From: Druceiella hillmani
Lineage: Eukaryota > Arthropoda > Insecta > Lepidoptera > Hepialidae
DNA length: 64,000 nt
NCBI GenBank assembly: GCA_039881145.1
Contig: JAYKKI010000134.1
Span: 2,576,001-2,640,000 of the forward strand
Direction: 5' to 3'
The position numbers were made by a program, and so were the translations under genes. Below are positions 1 through 13,260 of this stretch, piece after piece. The notes below the pieces were generated by a model that was given only the letters and a program-made list of their open reading frames with translations, was not told the origin of the DNA and ran no database searches. Every line of letters begins with the position of its first letter. Position 1 is the first letter of the stretch.

Positions 1-3000
1 CCCACAACATCTCACGTTTTTTTTACTTATTCATATTCTTTTATATATGAAAAATATAGTATATGCGTATTAATGCCGACAGATTTCTGCATTATCTTTT
101 TATAATTATAATCATATATTGTAACCTTTTTTAATTATATAAGGTAAGAATAACCAGTTTCTTTAGGCAGCCATTTTAAATACTTTTCTTAATTACAAAA
201 GTTGAAATTAATTTCTTCGTGTTTTAATTTTGTCTTATAATTTTCCATTAAAATTTGTTTTTAGAATATACGTATGGATATATTATCGTCTATAAATATT
301 ATATATTCATTTATTTCAGGTTACTAAATATGTTATATTTCTGTTGAATATTTATTTATAATTAAACTCTTATACAATTCATGTACAATGTTTTACCCAT
401 AGCCTAAATATATTTCTACCCAATTTTATAAGCATTGTCTAACAATGACTATAAAATTTTCTCATTATTTGTCTTTCGTGTATTGAGCGATAGATGAATA
501 TGAATTAATTTGGTTGCCAGAAATTCAATCTAGTAGAAACTTTTTACGAATATAAGTTGATTTTTTCATAAAAAAAAAAGCCGAGGCGGGCAAACGTCAC
601 GCTCTTAGAATTTCACAAGACATATGACTTTGACTATTCGTTAGTTCTTCGTGGTTTTTCAAAGTAATATCAAGTACTATTTAGGAAAATATTTTTCTTC
701 AGACAACTAGAACTAGTTTATTTCTTGTGTGTTGTTAGTCTGTTTAACCATCACCACTATACTGATATGTATTAATTGGTCACAAAATAATGCTTTCCTA
801 ACCGAGTATTAAAATCCACAGTCCTTTTTTATTATCACATTCCCTGAGGAACTTGAATTCAATTAAAACTCAAATAGTGAGACCAAGTGCGTAGGTGTAA
901 AATTCATAAATAGAAATTGTCTTGACTATTACAGAAATTAATATTAAAGTTAATTTCATCCCGATGAATGGTATCTTGGAATGAAAACTTTATTACTAGG
1001 GAAACATTTCACCGTCAAAAGAAATTAAAAGTACATGAGCAAAGCTGCGAATAAAAGATAGTATCTTATAAACTTTTCTCTCAAAAATTTATAATTTCCT
1101 TCAACTATATCTCTAGTTTTCTACATAATTTATATTTCAATTTACGCGGTATTTTTATGGACTAAAAACTAAAGTAACTCCATAAATGTTGACATTGTAT
1201 GCCAATGAATGCCAATATGAAGGAGTTGAAAAACTTATTTACTGAATATATACTAAAAATATTGTACATTTAACATATGAAACGAGTATTACTAAAAGTG
1301 GATCATTAAAACATACATATGAAGAGTTGTCGAATATGAATTAAATCGAATGGATTATTAAATCAACATTTTATGCTAGAAATTACGCTCAATTAATCAA
1401 AATATTTATTCTACATCTCATTTGATCAATCAAAGAGATATTAATTTTCTCTATATTTGAATTAATGAAACGAACAAAATATTTTTCCAATTATCTTTTA
1501 ATACATTATTCCGAAAAGTACAAATGAAAGGGAAATGTTCCAATTATAAGTAATAAAAATGAGTATGTGTTTTTAGTGAAAACCAAATGTTTTCATATCC
1601 ACATTATTTAAAAAAATCTGAATTGTCAATAAATCAGAACTTTAATTATTTACAATTCTGCTAAACAAAGAAATCAGAATTGTTCGATGGAAGTACCACT
1701 TGCCGATTAGAATCGGTATAGAACAAAATCGAACATCTTCGCAGCATCGAGTACGGTTAATATAAAATACATAAGGGCAGTAGCAGTCAAAAACTAAGAA
1801 TATTTATTATAGATGCTGTTATCATGACTAAAATGGCAATTCGAGAGTCCGTATAATTATAATATATCATTTATTAATATATAATATTCAATTATTAATT
1901 AAATATTTATATATGCTTAAGGTATACGGACTCTCGTATATTAAGTTCTACTCGTATACAACAAGTAATTATAATATTTATAAATTATTAATCATTAGTT
2001 CTTTTTTTTATTGAAATTGCAGATATAATTTTTTGATCTGCAAAGGAAGAGGTGTTATATCACATTAATGAAAAATGTTAGTATTTAATAAAGACACACA
2101 AATTTTAGTATTTAAAAAACACACAATGTAATTATTAAATTTGAGATACAAAGTACAGCCTTGAATTCGAAATGTCGGTCGCCCAAAATGTTTATCTTCA
2201 ATTGGGAACAAAGGGAGCTTTTCATCGCTTGTGTAATAAGGTTTTTGAAAATATCAAATATTTTTGGTAATAAAAAAAGACCAGTGAAAATTTGGTGACA
2301 ATAAAAAACCTTGTATGATATAGCGTAGTTGTCACTCAAAATAAAAAAAAATGTCTATAAAACGGTAAGATTAAATTTTATTTAAACTCTCCACGTGGTG
2401 ATCTCTATAAATTAGCCTTGGTGATAACATTTTATAACGGAGGCATAAGACAATCTAATTTTAAATTATCGACATAGGCAGAATATTAAAACTGTCAGAT
2501 AAATCTTATTTTTTAGATTCACACACAGAATAAAAAGTTTTATTGCAAACGTATGTTTTAATTGGTTAAATGCATTTAAAAATGAAACTTCGTAAATTTC
2601 TAAATTTGTATATATTAGTTCACTGTATCTCCTCGTTCGTAATAAACTACATAAAGAGAATTTTTTTAGACCATTTCATTCACTGTATTAAAAAAGGAAC
2701 AATATCAAAACCATTCCAATATTTTTTTATTTACTTTGAAGAAGTTCCATAAATATATAAGTTATTAATACATATATTAACATTTATTAATAAGATGACA
2801 ATATTCATTCGCATACAATAGGCATTGCATGAAAATCTAAGAAAGAGGATATATCAGGGTAAAATGATAATAAATAATATGAAACAGATCGGATTTTGTA
2901 GGTGTGTATTTATATTCCTAGGAACGTACTCTTCGCATGATAAAACGCTTATTAAGATTGAAGGGAGTGTCCAATTGCATTTGGACTTATTTTGTATCAT

Positions 3001-3870
3001 GGCTAACAGCTGTACATATATAGTGATTTATTTCAGAATTTAAAAGACTAATGTGTTCTGAAATATAGACCCCTAAAATTTTAAAGTGTTTCCTAAAAAA
3101 CTTAGAAAAAATATTGTATGGAAAGCGAATAAATTGCATGCCTTATTTGGGCTTTATCATAGAGGTAGTGCTATTGTTTTTGATCAAAATCTAGAAAATA
3201 TTTTCGGGGAATTAAGCAAAAAAATTAATTTTTTCCATATATTTTACTGTCACGCCATACTACTCATGTACTTTAATGCCAGTTTACAGCCAAAAGAGAA
3301 CAGATGTCATGCCCTTTTTGCTTATCGTATCCGTATACGTGTCTATGGTGGTGACGGAAATACGCTTCGACTTTTCAGTGAATGTGATTGATTGATAATG
3401 TTCCAATGAAAACGTTTGGCAAGACTCGCGTCTCCTCGTAGATCAACTCAGAAATGAACTTCACTCTACTTTGTATGCCACATAGCGAATAGCTAGCCTG
3501 GTGATACCCTGAATACTATCGTGCATAACCTTTCTATACATTAACCCGTTTCTTATTCTATATCTTCGCAAAAAGCCATTGTGAATACACAAGAGCTTCC
3601 CTTGGAAGCTAATCAATCAAGTAAACATAATCAACATTTAAATATATTAATCTGCCCTAAATATATAAGTAATAGAGGAATTAATTTGTGTTGTTGAGAA
3701 AATTTGAACGTAATTAACGCACAAAAAGCCCATTTTTATTTTCCTAGTGCACTCGTAACTTAATCGCTTTAATTATATAAATTAAGACGAGCTATCTAAC
3801 AGATTACCAATGAGTGTTTCAATTGTAAAGTGATTTCATTTTACAAATAACAGTATTTAATATGATAAAG
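1..3870. other. AT-rich non-coding DNA
   Basis: No reading frame here resembles a known protein. The open stretches are short (up to about 100 codons), start at random ATGs and have the Ile/Lys/Phe/Asn/Tyr-rich composition expected from AT-rich non-coding DNA. A short inverted repeat at 1842-1936 is listed separately. A possible TATA-like stretch lies at 3770-3780, just before the candidate small spliced ORF. This could be intergenic or part of a long intron; the sequence does not decide. Confidence 0.6.
1842..1936. repeat. 95-bp hairpin element with 14-bp inverted ends
   Basis: CGAGAGTCCGTATA at 1842-1855 is repeated as its exact reverse complement at 1923-1936, around an interior made almost wholly of A and T. 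The arms are GC-richer than everything around them, so the match is unlikely to be an AT-composition accident. Size and layout resemble a very small MITE remnant, but no clear target duplication flanks it (AATT on the left, TATA on the right). Confidence 0.55.
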
Positions 3871-3875
3871 ACAAG

Positions 3876-4023
3876 ATGACTATGATGAATATGAAGCTTT
3901 TTGTTGTTAGTTTACGTAAGTACATTTCAATAAAAGTTTTTTTTTAGTTTTAATTTTTATTTCAGGTTGGCGCTTATTTCAAAGAAATGTAGTGCTTTAT
4001 AAAAATATCGTTTCAATATAGTC
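3876..4023 (+). other. Speculative two-exon small ORF (33 aa)
   Basis: An ATG at 3876 opens a short frame (MTMMNMKLFVVSL) that runs into a consensus 5' splice site GTAAGTAC at 3916. Fifty bases later a T-rich tract ends in TTTCAG at 3961-3965. Removing this 50-base interval keeps the frame open to a TAG at 4019-4021, giving 33 residues. A TATAAA-type stretch lies about 100 bases upstream. An intron of 50 bases is a normal size in many insects. Against it: the product is tiny, resembles nothing I know, and AT-rich DNA makes T-rich acceptors by chance. Confidence 0.15.
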
Positions 4024-5576
4024 TGTTTTTATTATTTAAAGTTTCATTGAAGCAAGTCCATAGATAAGAGATTATTCCGAAGTCATAATTTAATATAAAC
4101 ACTATCATACTTTGGAGAGATGTGTAATTGTAATATACTAATGAACCTTTAACGCAAACATACTTATGCAGTACCAAATATAACTAATCGAACTAACAAC
4201 CCTAATCACTACAGTAACCGTGCAAAAATTGTTTACTTCCGCTCACCTCAAAAGTGTTTCAATTTATTGGAAACTGCTTATTCAACCTCTGCAATTCTGA
4301 ATTATTTCTAATGTATTGGGCGTTATACGCAGGGTAATTTGTGTATACAAAACATATATATGTAAATAAAAACATTGTATTAAATAAGTACACAAACTCT
4401 AGTTCTCGTTTTGCTCCTTAATAAACAAAATGCGGTTCTATTGTTTATGCTTACTTATTAAAAAAATTATGTTTAGAAAAATATACATGAACTAATTCAC
4501 AAAGAGCTTGACAAAATATAAAGGTAGGCATCATAGTTTTGTCAATAAAATTTGAAATAAAGTGAAATTGATATAAGTTGACAAAAATAAGTTCGGGTTG
4601 AATTTGATTCGTCATTTGTAAATTTTAATGAGATCTTACAAATAAATTGATTTCCAAAATTTAAATAAGTATAAGCCGGTGATGATTAAGTAAAGTAGAA
4701 TGTTTTGTAAATTGTTATCTAATTGAAATAAATTCTATTTTTTATCTTCGATTTTTAAAATTGTTTATTTATCAAGTTAATTTTCCTTTAAACTAATTTC
4801 TATTTTTATATTTATCGGAAACTTTGAGGAACTTTTAAATTGGTACGTTTAAACACACATTTAAAGAAATTTATATTTGTTATAGAATTTTAAATAATAT
4901 TGATAATTTATATTTAAGCCTACGTTAAAATTAGTTACTCTTATTAATACGAGTTTTTAAAAAATTAAAAAAAAAATTTTACTCAAATGTATCCGCTTGA
5001 AATTCAAATGTGTTTAAAATTTAACAGTCTATATACTCCTTTAAATATGACGCTTGAATTAAAATGGTGTTATGGGATCTCGATTAAGAAGAGACTCTGA
5101 AAATTTAATTCACTGACTTTTTCATAATTTTTTAGTGAACTGATTCTACGAATTAACGAATATCGTATTTTATTTTTACACTAAACTCAATTGTATTTTC
5201 TAGTACTGGAAAAGTTAAATCTCACCATCTTTGGGCACACTAAGTTGAAAAAGAACTAAAATTGTTTAAAACAATTTTCTTTAAATTATCAAAGTTTTTA
5301 TTATTATTTAATAATAATATGAACATGCGGAAAAATCACAAAGATGTGATATGTGAAATGTTAATATTTAGAAATTTGGTAGATGTTAATAACTTAATTG
5401 ATTCATACAAAATTTTCGAGATAGGTACGTCTCGGAATGGTTTTTTTCTATTAAAGCAAATTAATTTGCGATTAATTCTTGAGTTTATTGGATCCTTAAT
5501 AAATATTTATAGTATGCATTTAGAAATGTATTATCATTCATATAAATCAGAATAGGTATTTTCTCAAACAAAATCC
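4024..5576. other. AT-rich non-coding DNA
   Basis: No recognisable gene, repeat or RNA. The longest open frame (5262-5555, plus) gives a low-complexity Phe/Asn/Ile/Lys-rich peptide typical of chance translation. Confidence 0.6.
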
Positions 5577-5615
5577 AGATAAAGTGGATTAGACACAGTC
5601 TAACCCACTTTATCT
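5577..5615. repeat. 17-bp-stem hairpin
   Basis: Arms 5577-5593 and 5599-5615 are reverse complements with one mismatch in 17, separated by the five bases CACAG. The stem (AGATAAAGTGG...) is GC-richer than its surroundings. It is too short for a typical pre-miRNA and is not followed by a T run. Confidence 0.5.
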
Positions 5616-8276
5616 ACCTCTGTAACCGAATAAGATCAAGACAACGAACAATATCATAAAGAAAATGTCTCGAAGTGAAATATAATTTTAAATTACGTTA
5701 AAAAAAAAGGAGTAACCGAACACAACCTTAGAATTTCATGCCATTGGTTATTAAAAACTGATTGTTCCTAATTGTTTTAGAAATTAAAAAATCCATTAAT
5801 TGTATATAAACTGTTTATAAAATCGATTTTTTAATAGCATATTCACTTGCAGTTTCATAACACCGTACAATTTTTCTAATAATTTCTACACGTTCATTAG
5901 AGGAAAGTCACAAAAAAATAAAAACTCAGGAGTCGTTTTTAAAACGATAAAAATTAAGAGAAAATAATGAAAAAGAAAAAGAAAACCACGAATAAAGTGA
6001 ACTGAAAAAACAAAGGTTTTCTGTAAACTTTTAATAAAAAATACTATTAATAAACTTCTCACAGGTTTCAAGTAGAACCTGTCGTACTCAAAATAGGAAA
6101 ATTTATGTTTTTTGATCGAAATTTGCATCGCGGTTAAAAGAGTTGTGTAATAGCAGACTCAATTAAATGATTAAACAAAACTTTTCATACTGTAAACAGA
6201 TATTTAAAAAAAACTTCATATCTATAATGAAAGTATCGAAAGAATTGCGTGGATTTCAATATAAGCGTCGAGGTATAGTAAGAAATTTTATTAATATCTT
6301 ATTTGCTTAAAGTACATGTTATGTTTGAGGATTTGATCCGGTCGAATTTTAGAGAGGCTTCTCAACTGTGATCTAAATTTCAATCAAAAAGAACATAAAT
6401 GTGATGAATACTATAGGTTTCATTCTAAACTTACAAATAATTATTGGAATTCTTAATTATAAATCTACTTTACATTGTCTTCTTTTACTTTTTAGTTCAC
6501 TATAGTTACGCAGTTTTTCTTTATATATATTATCTATTTATTTTTCATTATATGAGTAGATTCAATCCACCTAAAAATGATTTATTTAAAGACCTTTTGA
6601 GTGGGTAAGATTAAATCAAAGTTACAAAGCATACCGTTTTTAAGATTTTTTTAAAAATATTAAATTACAATTAATTGCGAGAGGAATACATTCAATTCAT
6701 TTAATTTCAATGGTGATATTTTTATGTGCATTTGTTATCAATATTTTTAACATACATATTTTTTAATATGCCATGAAAGTTGGTTTGAACGATATTTACA
6801 TACGAGTTTTAAACTATCGTTTTATTTAATCCTTCGAAATAAAATAATCCGTAAATTAATGAGTTATTTGCATTTAATAAATATAAATAAAATCCTTGTT
6901 GAATACCAGCATTCAAAGGATTTAATGCTTTTGTTCAAGCGTGGAAATGCAAATTACTTTAGAAAAAAAATCTGTCAAGCACAAGCAGAACTCAACAGCG
7001 CGAGTTCGTAGGCACTTATAAATATTGAAGGGTATGGTAATAAAATTTTTTCAATTTTTTACGTACAATAATTTGTCACAAAATTAATATATTTTCTACT
7101 ACTATATATCACTCACATACACAAAAACATTGTGCATATTACAAAAATTGTGCTTTTATTACAAAATATTGCTGTTACTAATAGGAATGTTCCTATTTGG
7201 ATATATTTTGTCTTGGAATATTCCGATTGCGTCTAAATGAAATGTCGAAAAATCCGAAATACTTTATGGAATAATCTTACTCTATTTTGTTATTGGAAAT
7301 GATATGAACGCAGTAAAATTCTTGGTATTTACTTATTGTGATCATAACAATTTTAAGAAAGGCGCAGGTTTCATATTGCAAATTTATTTAAACAGTTTTT
7401 AATTATATTATTAAAACGAGTACTTGAGTAATATTATTTTAACTTAATAAAACTTTTGTGTCGTACGTGAGATACACTTGCATACAATTAATTTAGACCC
7501 AATCCAAGGAAGAATTTTTCAAGTTTCACTTTTCTGTTAATATTGTAGCTGACGTGAGTAATTGTATATAGAGGTATTGTTACATACACCCGCGAAAATG
7601 TACGAGTATTCATATATGGATCCCAAATGTGATATTTTAACATGTTATGAAAGGAGTGGAGCTATAAAACAAATGCAATTAGCAGTACGAACTTCATGCG
7701 TAAGGTTTATTGAGGTATATTTGTTAAGACTTGACTCTTTCAAGTTGTAATTCGATGAGTAAGTAATAAGGACTGACATATTCTTTCATTTTTGTTAATA
7801 TCGCCTTACCAATTTGTTTAATTATTAAATACAGTACATATGCCAAAATCACCGAATTACATTTATAAAAGACAACATAATCGATATTTCTGTAATAGAG
7901 AAAATAAGACATGTCGAATGGAATTGGTTTCTTTAATCATTTTCTGACTTTTTCATTCTATTTATCTCAATAGTACATACAGAATGAAACTACTGACCAT
8001 GTTGCATAATTTACAAATACGTTAATTGATAATTTGTTAATTTATGAATTAAGTCATTAAACTTGTGTTTATATTGATGTATATTTGGGAGATTGGTCAA
8101 CCTTAATCGAGAAATTCACAAATGTTACATCGACAAGTAAATACGAAATACGTTTGAAAAAAATTATGTAAAGAGTAATTCACATATAGAATAGCTGATT
8201 TTATGAAATAACCTTATGAAATTTATTATTTTATATAGATGATGTTAGTTACATAAACACACAAACACACACGTAT

Positions 8277-8280
<4 letters not shown>
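5616..8280. other. AT-rich non-coding DNA
   Basis: No reading frame, RNA gene or strong repeat recognised. A CA-rich stretch (about 8256-8272) leads into the first long (TA)n tract. Confidence 0.6.

Positions 8281-8354
<74 letters not shown>
8281..8354. repeat. (AT)n microsatellite
   Basis: An alternating AT dinucleotide tract broken by a single extra T-T step near 8314. It follows a short CA-rich stretch, as do several other tracts in this window. Confidence 0.97.
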
Positions 8355-8357
<3 letters not shown>

Positions 8358-8465
8358 CTTTTAATGTACTAACGTTATATTACTTGAATAGTAGCGAATT
8401 TCAAAGGCCACAACTTGAAGTTTTTAACCTTTTTTTTTCTGATTGGAAAGAGTTTACTCCTCAAG

Positions 8466-8495
8466 CACTAAACAAATTTATAAATTTGTTTAGTG
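8466..8495. repeat. Perfect 30-nt palindrome
   Basis: CACTAAACAAATTTA at 8466-8480 is followed immediately by its exact reverse complement at 8481-8495, with no spacer. The outer TTTAGTG is repeated once more directly downstream (about 8499-8505), so the palindrome sits in a small local repeat. Confidence 0.6.
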
Positions 8496-8979
8496 TCGTT
8501 TAGTGTGTAGTTAGTGAACCAAATATATGATTTGATATATTTTGATATTAATACTTTTTTGGAAAAAATCTTTCTTTTCTCATATAATTTTTGCATGTTT
8601 TATATATAAATAGAAATATCAAATTAATTACATTGATTTTAAATATACATTAATACATGTAAATGAGGAATTACTAAACTAACGTATACAAAATATGTCT
8701 TTTCCAGAAGCAACTTACACTTCAAAACCAAACCTTGTTCAGATAATTATTAGCAAGCGAGGTTTTTTTGTGTAGTTGTCAATAAAAATTACAGCGTCGC
8801 ATTGTATGTAAATCCATTGGACATCAACTTAGCATTTATAGACAGAAGAGGTGGGTGAAATTTCTTTAACATAAATTAATGCTTTATATAAATTATAATA
8901 ACACCACTAAAGTACATCTTAAATTCAAACTAAGACTTCATATATAAATAAAAGAAAATTCGAGATACCGACGTTTGAA

Positions 8980-9330
8980 AAATGGCAAGAGAAAAGCTGC
9001 TTCGCTACCGCAATAGTCCGACGACACTAAACGGTTTACAGCTTGCGTCATTAAAATCTTCCGCATCTGTCTAAGAATGTTCATTTAAAACATATTCAAA
9101 ACGGATTCTAGCAATGACAGGATTCTTCAAAGGTGCTCGCGTTGCAGCAGCAAGTTTGTGTGTAAGCTCTATACGCGCTCATGCGTATAGCGCTTACACA
9201 AAAACTATCATGCTGACTATAGCTTCCCCCCAGAGCTATACAGCTTGGCTACACTCTCGCAACATAGTAACATTATCTCATTATAAGTATATTAAACATT
9301 TATCAGTTGAATTGAAAAGTTCTCATTAGA
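8980..9330. repeat. GC-richer decayed repeat with 17-bp hairpin
   Basis: This block has noticeably more G and C than its neighbours. A hairpin at 9160-9199 has 17-nt arms (GTGTAAGC...TATACGC) with one mismatch and a six-base loop. Part of the block (about 9045-9105, from CTTGCGTCATTAAAAT through CATTTAAAACATATTCAA) resembles 13122-13185, so both are probably copies of one old dispersed repeat. A 71-codon open frame at 9114-9329 has no recognisable domain and is probably incidental. Confidence 0.4.
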
Positions 9331-9909
9331 ATAATTAGATGTTTATACTTGGAGTTCAACCTCCGAATGTCTGCAGACTAATTGAATGTTATTACTTTTG
9401 GAAACCGCTGTAAATAATTATTAAGGGTGAAAATAGATTGTGCTTTACCTATTATTTACCAAAATATAACGGAAGTTACTTATTCTACAGTTTCTTATTA
9501 TATTGTGGATAATTTAAAATAAGTATTCAATTATCAAATATCTTAGAAATCAGTCATTGAAATTCATTTTAAGAATGCAATTTTTTTTTCTAAATAAAAC
9601 TTTGTTTAATTTATTAATGACACGTGTCTTATAGGCCCTGTATATTGTTTTCAAATAAAAGCGGCTAATATATTTCAAAACAAACTAGGTTTTAAAATTT
9701 TAAATATGTTACTACCTTAGCTGTTTATTGACTCCGCACGTCATATTTTTTTGAAATTAAGAAAGCTTAATATTACTTATAAAACACTTAGTATATAAAT
9801 TTTTATTGGAAATATCTTGTGCCCACTGAATCAAAGTTTAAAAAAACTTGTAACCTATTTATCAAGTAAATATTTAATAAGACCTCATTTGATCTTATGG
9901 TCTCATAAT

Positions 9910-10029
9910 GTCGGAAGTCGTATTTTGTTAATCAATAGTTAAGTCACAGAAATTTGATTGCTTACATAAAGGGATTTTTACTTGATGAGTGTCTACTCAA
10001 CTATTGATTAACAAAATACGACTTCCGAC
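9910..10029. repeat. 120-bp element with perfect 31-bp inverted repeats
   Basis: The 31 bases at 9910-9940 (starting GTCGGAAGTCGTATTTTG) recur as an exact reverse complement at 9999-10029, around a 58-base loop. No matching target duplication is visible, so I cannot assign it to a MITE family. A perfect 31-bp match of mixed composition implies recent origin, or maintenance by gene conversion or selection. Confidence 0.75.
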
Positions 10030-10625
10030 AAAGAGATAAGTACTTTCAGAAAATGAAGACGAAGGTTTCCTAACACTCTGTAAGAATTTTATTGCCTTGT
10101 ATTGATTTTTGCATGTTCATAGTTTGTTATTTCATTTTTTTTTCAAAATCAACATACTATGTTAATAAAATGGTTTCTACTCTCCCGTAATGTAATATAT
10201 AATATTTCATGGTTTTTATACATATTCTATACCTAGGAATTTGTTTTTACTTGGGACACGTTTAGAAAATTGTTAATGTGCTGGAACTTGAAACAATGGT
10301 AATGGTTCTTCATTAAACCCGAAACATTATGGAGTAAAGATTTAATATGAAATATAAAAAGTAAACTTTTGTTTATTCCTTGTTCAAGTGAACAACCAAA
10401 ATAATTACTGAATATGGTCAGATTTACTTCTAATTAAAATTGTATAATACATTACATCAAGAGTCTTATTTTATTACCATTTTGTTGAACATTTTTCATA
10501 CCCAGAATTTAAAAAAACTGACTTTGTAAATTATGAAAATATTTATGTAAGACTAGCTTATACTAATAAAGCTTCGTAAATGTAACCAACATTTACGAAT
10601 GTACAGCGATAAATTAAACACACAA

Positions 10626-12470
10626 GGCTATTTAAAATGATTAAGGGAAATTAAATCTTAAGTCTTTATTTTTGTGGCTTCATAATAAAGATAACATAAA
10701 AAATATGTTGCCCATATATATAGGGATTAATGCTAGTGATACTGATACTGTTGGCGTTATGTATATAGCGTTTTAAAAAATCACGTTGATCCGTTACTTT
10801 ATTCCGACGTATCTTTTTTATTCCTTTTGTGTACTTTATAAATCATAAATAAATTTTTTCGAAAAGAAATAACCAATTTTGAAATAAAAAAGTAGCCTAT
10901 GTCATTCCACTGTCTGCGAGCTATATTTTAGCAAATAAATATGTCGATCCATTTGATGTGAGAAAAGAATATCTTTTCTTTTATAATATTTCTTACTGAT
11001 ATGAATCGAAAAAGACTTACAGGATGTTGTCAATATAGTAGAATGACGAGTACCGCATATTTGTCTTGGACTCAACTTCTACCTGCAGCTTTGCTCGCGT
11101 GGCTATAGTTACAAACTTATAATGAGAAATTAAAATATGTAGCACCATTTAGAATTATAAAGGAAAATTAAATACTAAGTCTTTGTTTTTGTGACGCAAT
11201 ACAAAACATTAAAAGGAAAACGAAAATATTTCTCTGTATATTAGATATCAAACGGAATGATTCACTTGCTCCTTTATATTGAGTGTGTAGTGATTAACAA
11301 AAACATGTTGATTCATTGTTCCCTTGCAACGTGAAAGAAGAAAAAACAAATACGCTTTCGTATTTATAATATTAGCTAGGATTACGATTATTAAGATACT
11401 AAGCGAGTCTCATTAAAATTGGTTCTGTACATTGAAAGCAACGAATAATAAACATACTTATGTATGTCTGTTTATTATTCACTACTAAAAGTAGATGAAA
11501 ATCCAAACTATTTTTTCACTTACTTTATTTTTGAATCCAAAATAACTAGATTATTTATGAAATAAAAATTTTCTCTGTGCCGTAAAAAATATTTTTCAGG
11601 GCCCGAAGTCAGATAAGGAATGGCTAAAATATCGTAATGTCTGTACGATATTACGAATGCGTATAGCGCTGACAGGTAGATGAACTACCTATCGCCGCTT
11701 CACAATTTGTGCAATTTTAGTACTTTGTGAACGGGGATATCAACTAGTGTGAAGCAAAATACTTAAAAAATGAAAACTTCCTCGTCCTAGATGACAGTGA
11801 AAACAAAATTTCTTATTTTTCACACACATTAATCGAATAAGATACAAATGATTAGTTTTTTTTCAAATGAAGTTCTATTTACCATCTTTAATTTTGAAAT
11901 TCCATTTGCAAAGTAATCTTCAAAGGGCAGTGTGCTCCAACTTCTTTGATGAATCAACTTTAGGTTTCATAAGGATAAAAAAGATAATTATACCCGAATC
12001 GAATGATATTCACATGAAACGTACCTTTGTACATCGTTTGAAAATCATTTTAAAATCGTACCTTTGTACGACATTTAGTTTTTGCTAAGCATCCACACAC
12101 AGTGGCCGTTCTAAAAATAGATTAGTGGAACGTAAATAATATTTAATTTCTACAAGTATCGAAGACGTAATCTAAACATAAATCACGGAATTTTAGCTAT
12201 GAGAAACAAACCAAAAAATGGAAAAGAGGGAGGGGTAACTAGGCGTTTCCCCTTTTTTTTGTACTGATGCAATACAAATATATTTTAGAAAATATTAAAT
12301 TCGCCTATCTCTGATGAAGAAACGAATAGTGATCAAGTAAAACACAAATGTTACTTTAGTTGTCTCTATATTTTTCTAAAAGCACTATCTGAATTGGTTC
12401 AGTAGTGCTTATTCGATGCATGCACAAACACACAAATAGATAAGCAGGAAAATAGGTAAAAAGGCAAATA
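10626..12470 (+). repeat. Cluster of decayed RTE-like retrotransposon 3' tails
   Basis: Several stretches resemble the 3' ends of an RTE-like repeat common in insects. They are AAAAGTAGCCTATGTCATTC at about 10888, CAGCTTTGCTCGCGTGG at about 11086, ATTAAAATTGGTTCTGTAC at about 11413 followed by CATA-type simple repeat, and GAATTGGTTCAGTAGTG at about 12389 followed by CACAAACACACAAATAG. Within the cluster, 10630-10800 and 11150-11330 align over roughly 170 bases with strong divergence (both contain TAAGTCTTT followed by TTTTTGTG). No reverse-transcriptase coding survives. The family assignment rests on memory of the consensus. Confidence 0.45.
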
Positions 12471-12797
12471 GGTGACAATTCGACTAAAAATATTTTTGTG
12501 TTGTATTATTTCTATTATGTACTATTATTAATTTTTTTTTATAAATGGCTTCAATATACACATATTATTACACTATTATTTTTGCTTTCACAAGAAAATA
12601 TTTACTTAATTTGGAGAGGATAATCTTAACATTTTTTTTTAGGAAAATGCGAGAAATTATATTCTTTAAAACATAATTATACCAATTTCAATATTTGTCA
12701 AGCAGATTTTCATATATTTTTATGAAACAAACGATTTTCATTGTCTTTCCACTAGAGTAAAATATGATATTAGAGCGTAGAGATTGATAATTTATAA

Positions 12798-12802
12798 ATA
12801 TA

Positions 12803-12845
<43 letters not shown>
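12798..12845. repeat. (TA)n microsatellite
   Basis: An uninterrupted alternating TA tract, preceded by imperfect ATATTTATA units. Confidence 0.95.
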
Positions 12846-12850
<5 letters not shown>

Positions 12851-13079
12851 TTTCCGAAGACAGACTATAATTTATAAAACAACGAGATAAATATATTATT
12901 TTAGCTCTTTGACTTTTTAGAAAAACGTTTCACTACAATGTCGATAATTTTAGTAACATAATATATTGTATACGTAACTACCAAAAAACAAACCTTTTTT
13001 TGAAAGCTAAATAGAATTCTAACGAGTTTTAAAAATAACAACAAAAAAAATTGAATACCAAATCTAACAAGATGGAAGT

Positions 13080-13260
13080 ATACCCCATTTTCACAGCAAA
13101 ATTGTTCGAGGCATTAGTGGGCTTGCGCTATTAAAATTCCGCTGCGCGCCGCTAAGTGGTTTCATTTAAAGCACATTCAAGTTAAGTTTATGTAAAGTAG
13201 TATAATTCTCGAAAAACTTCTACTATCCAAGGCTGCAAACTGCAGAGTAAGGGTAGCTCA
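13080..13260. repeat. GC-richer remnant related to 9045-9105
   Basis: CTTGCGCTATTAAAATTCCG at about 13122 and the following CATTTAAAGCACATTCAAG match the block near 9045-9105 with scattered substitutions. No coding frame is retained. Probably a second decayed copy of one dispersed element. Confidence 0.35.

Noticed and set aside
12019..12071. Repeated CGTACCTTTGTAC
   Set aside because: Two 13-base copies only, inside an unremarkable frame; too short to interpret.
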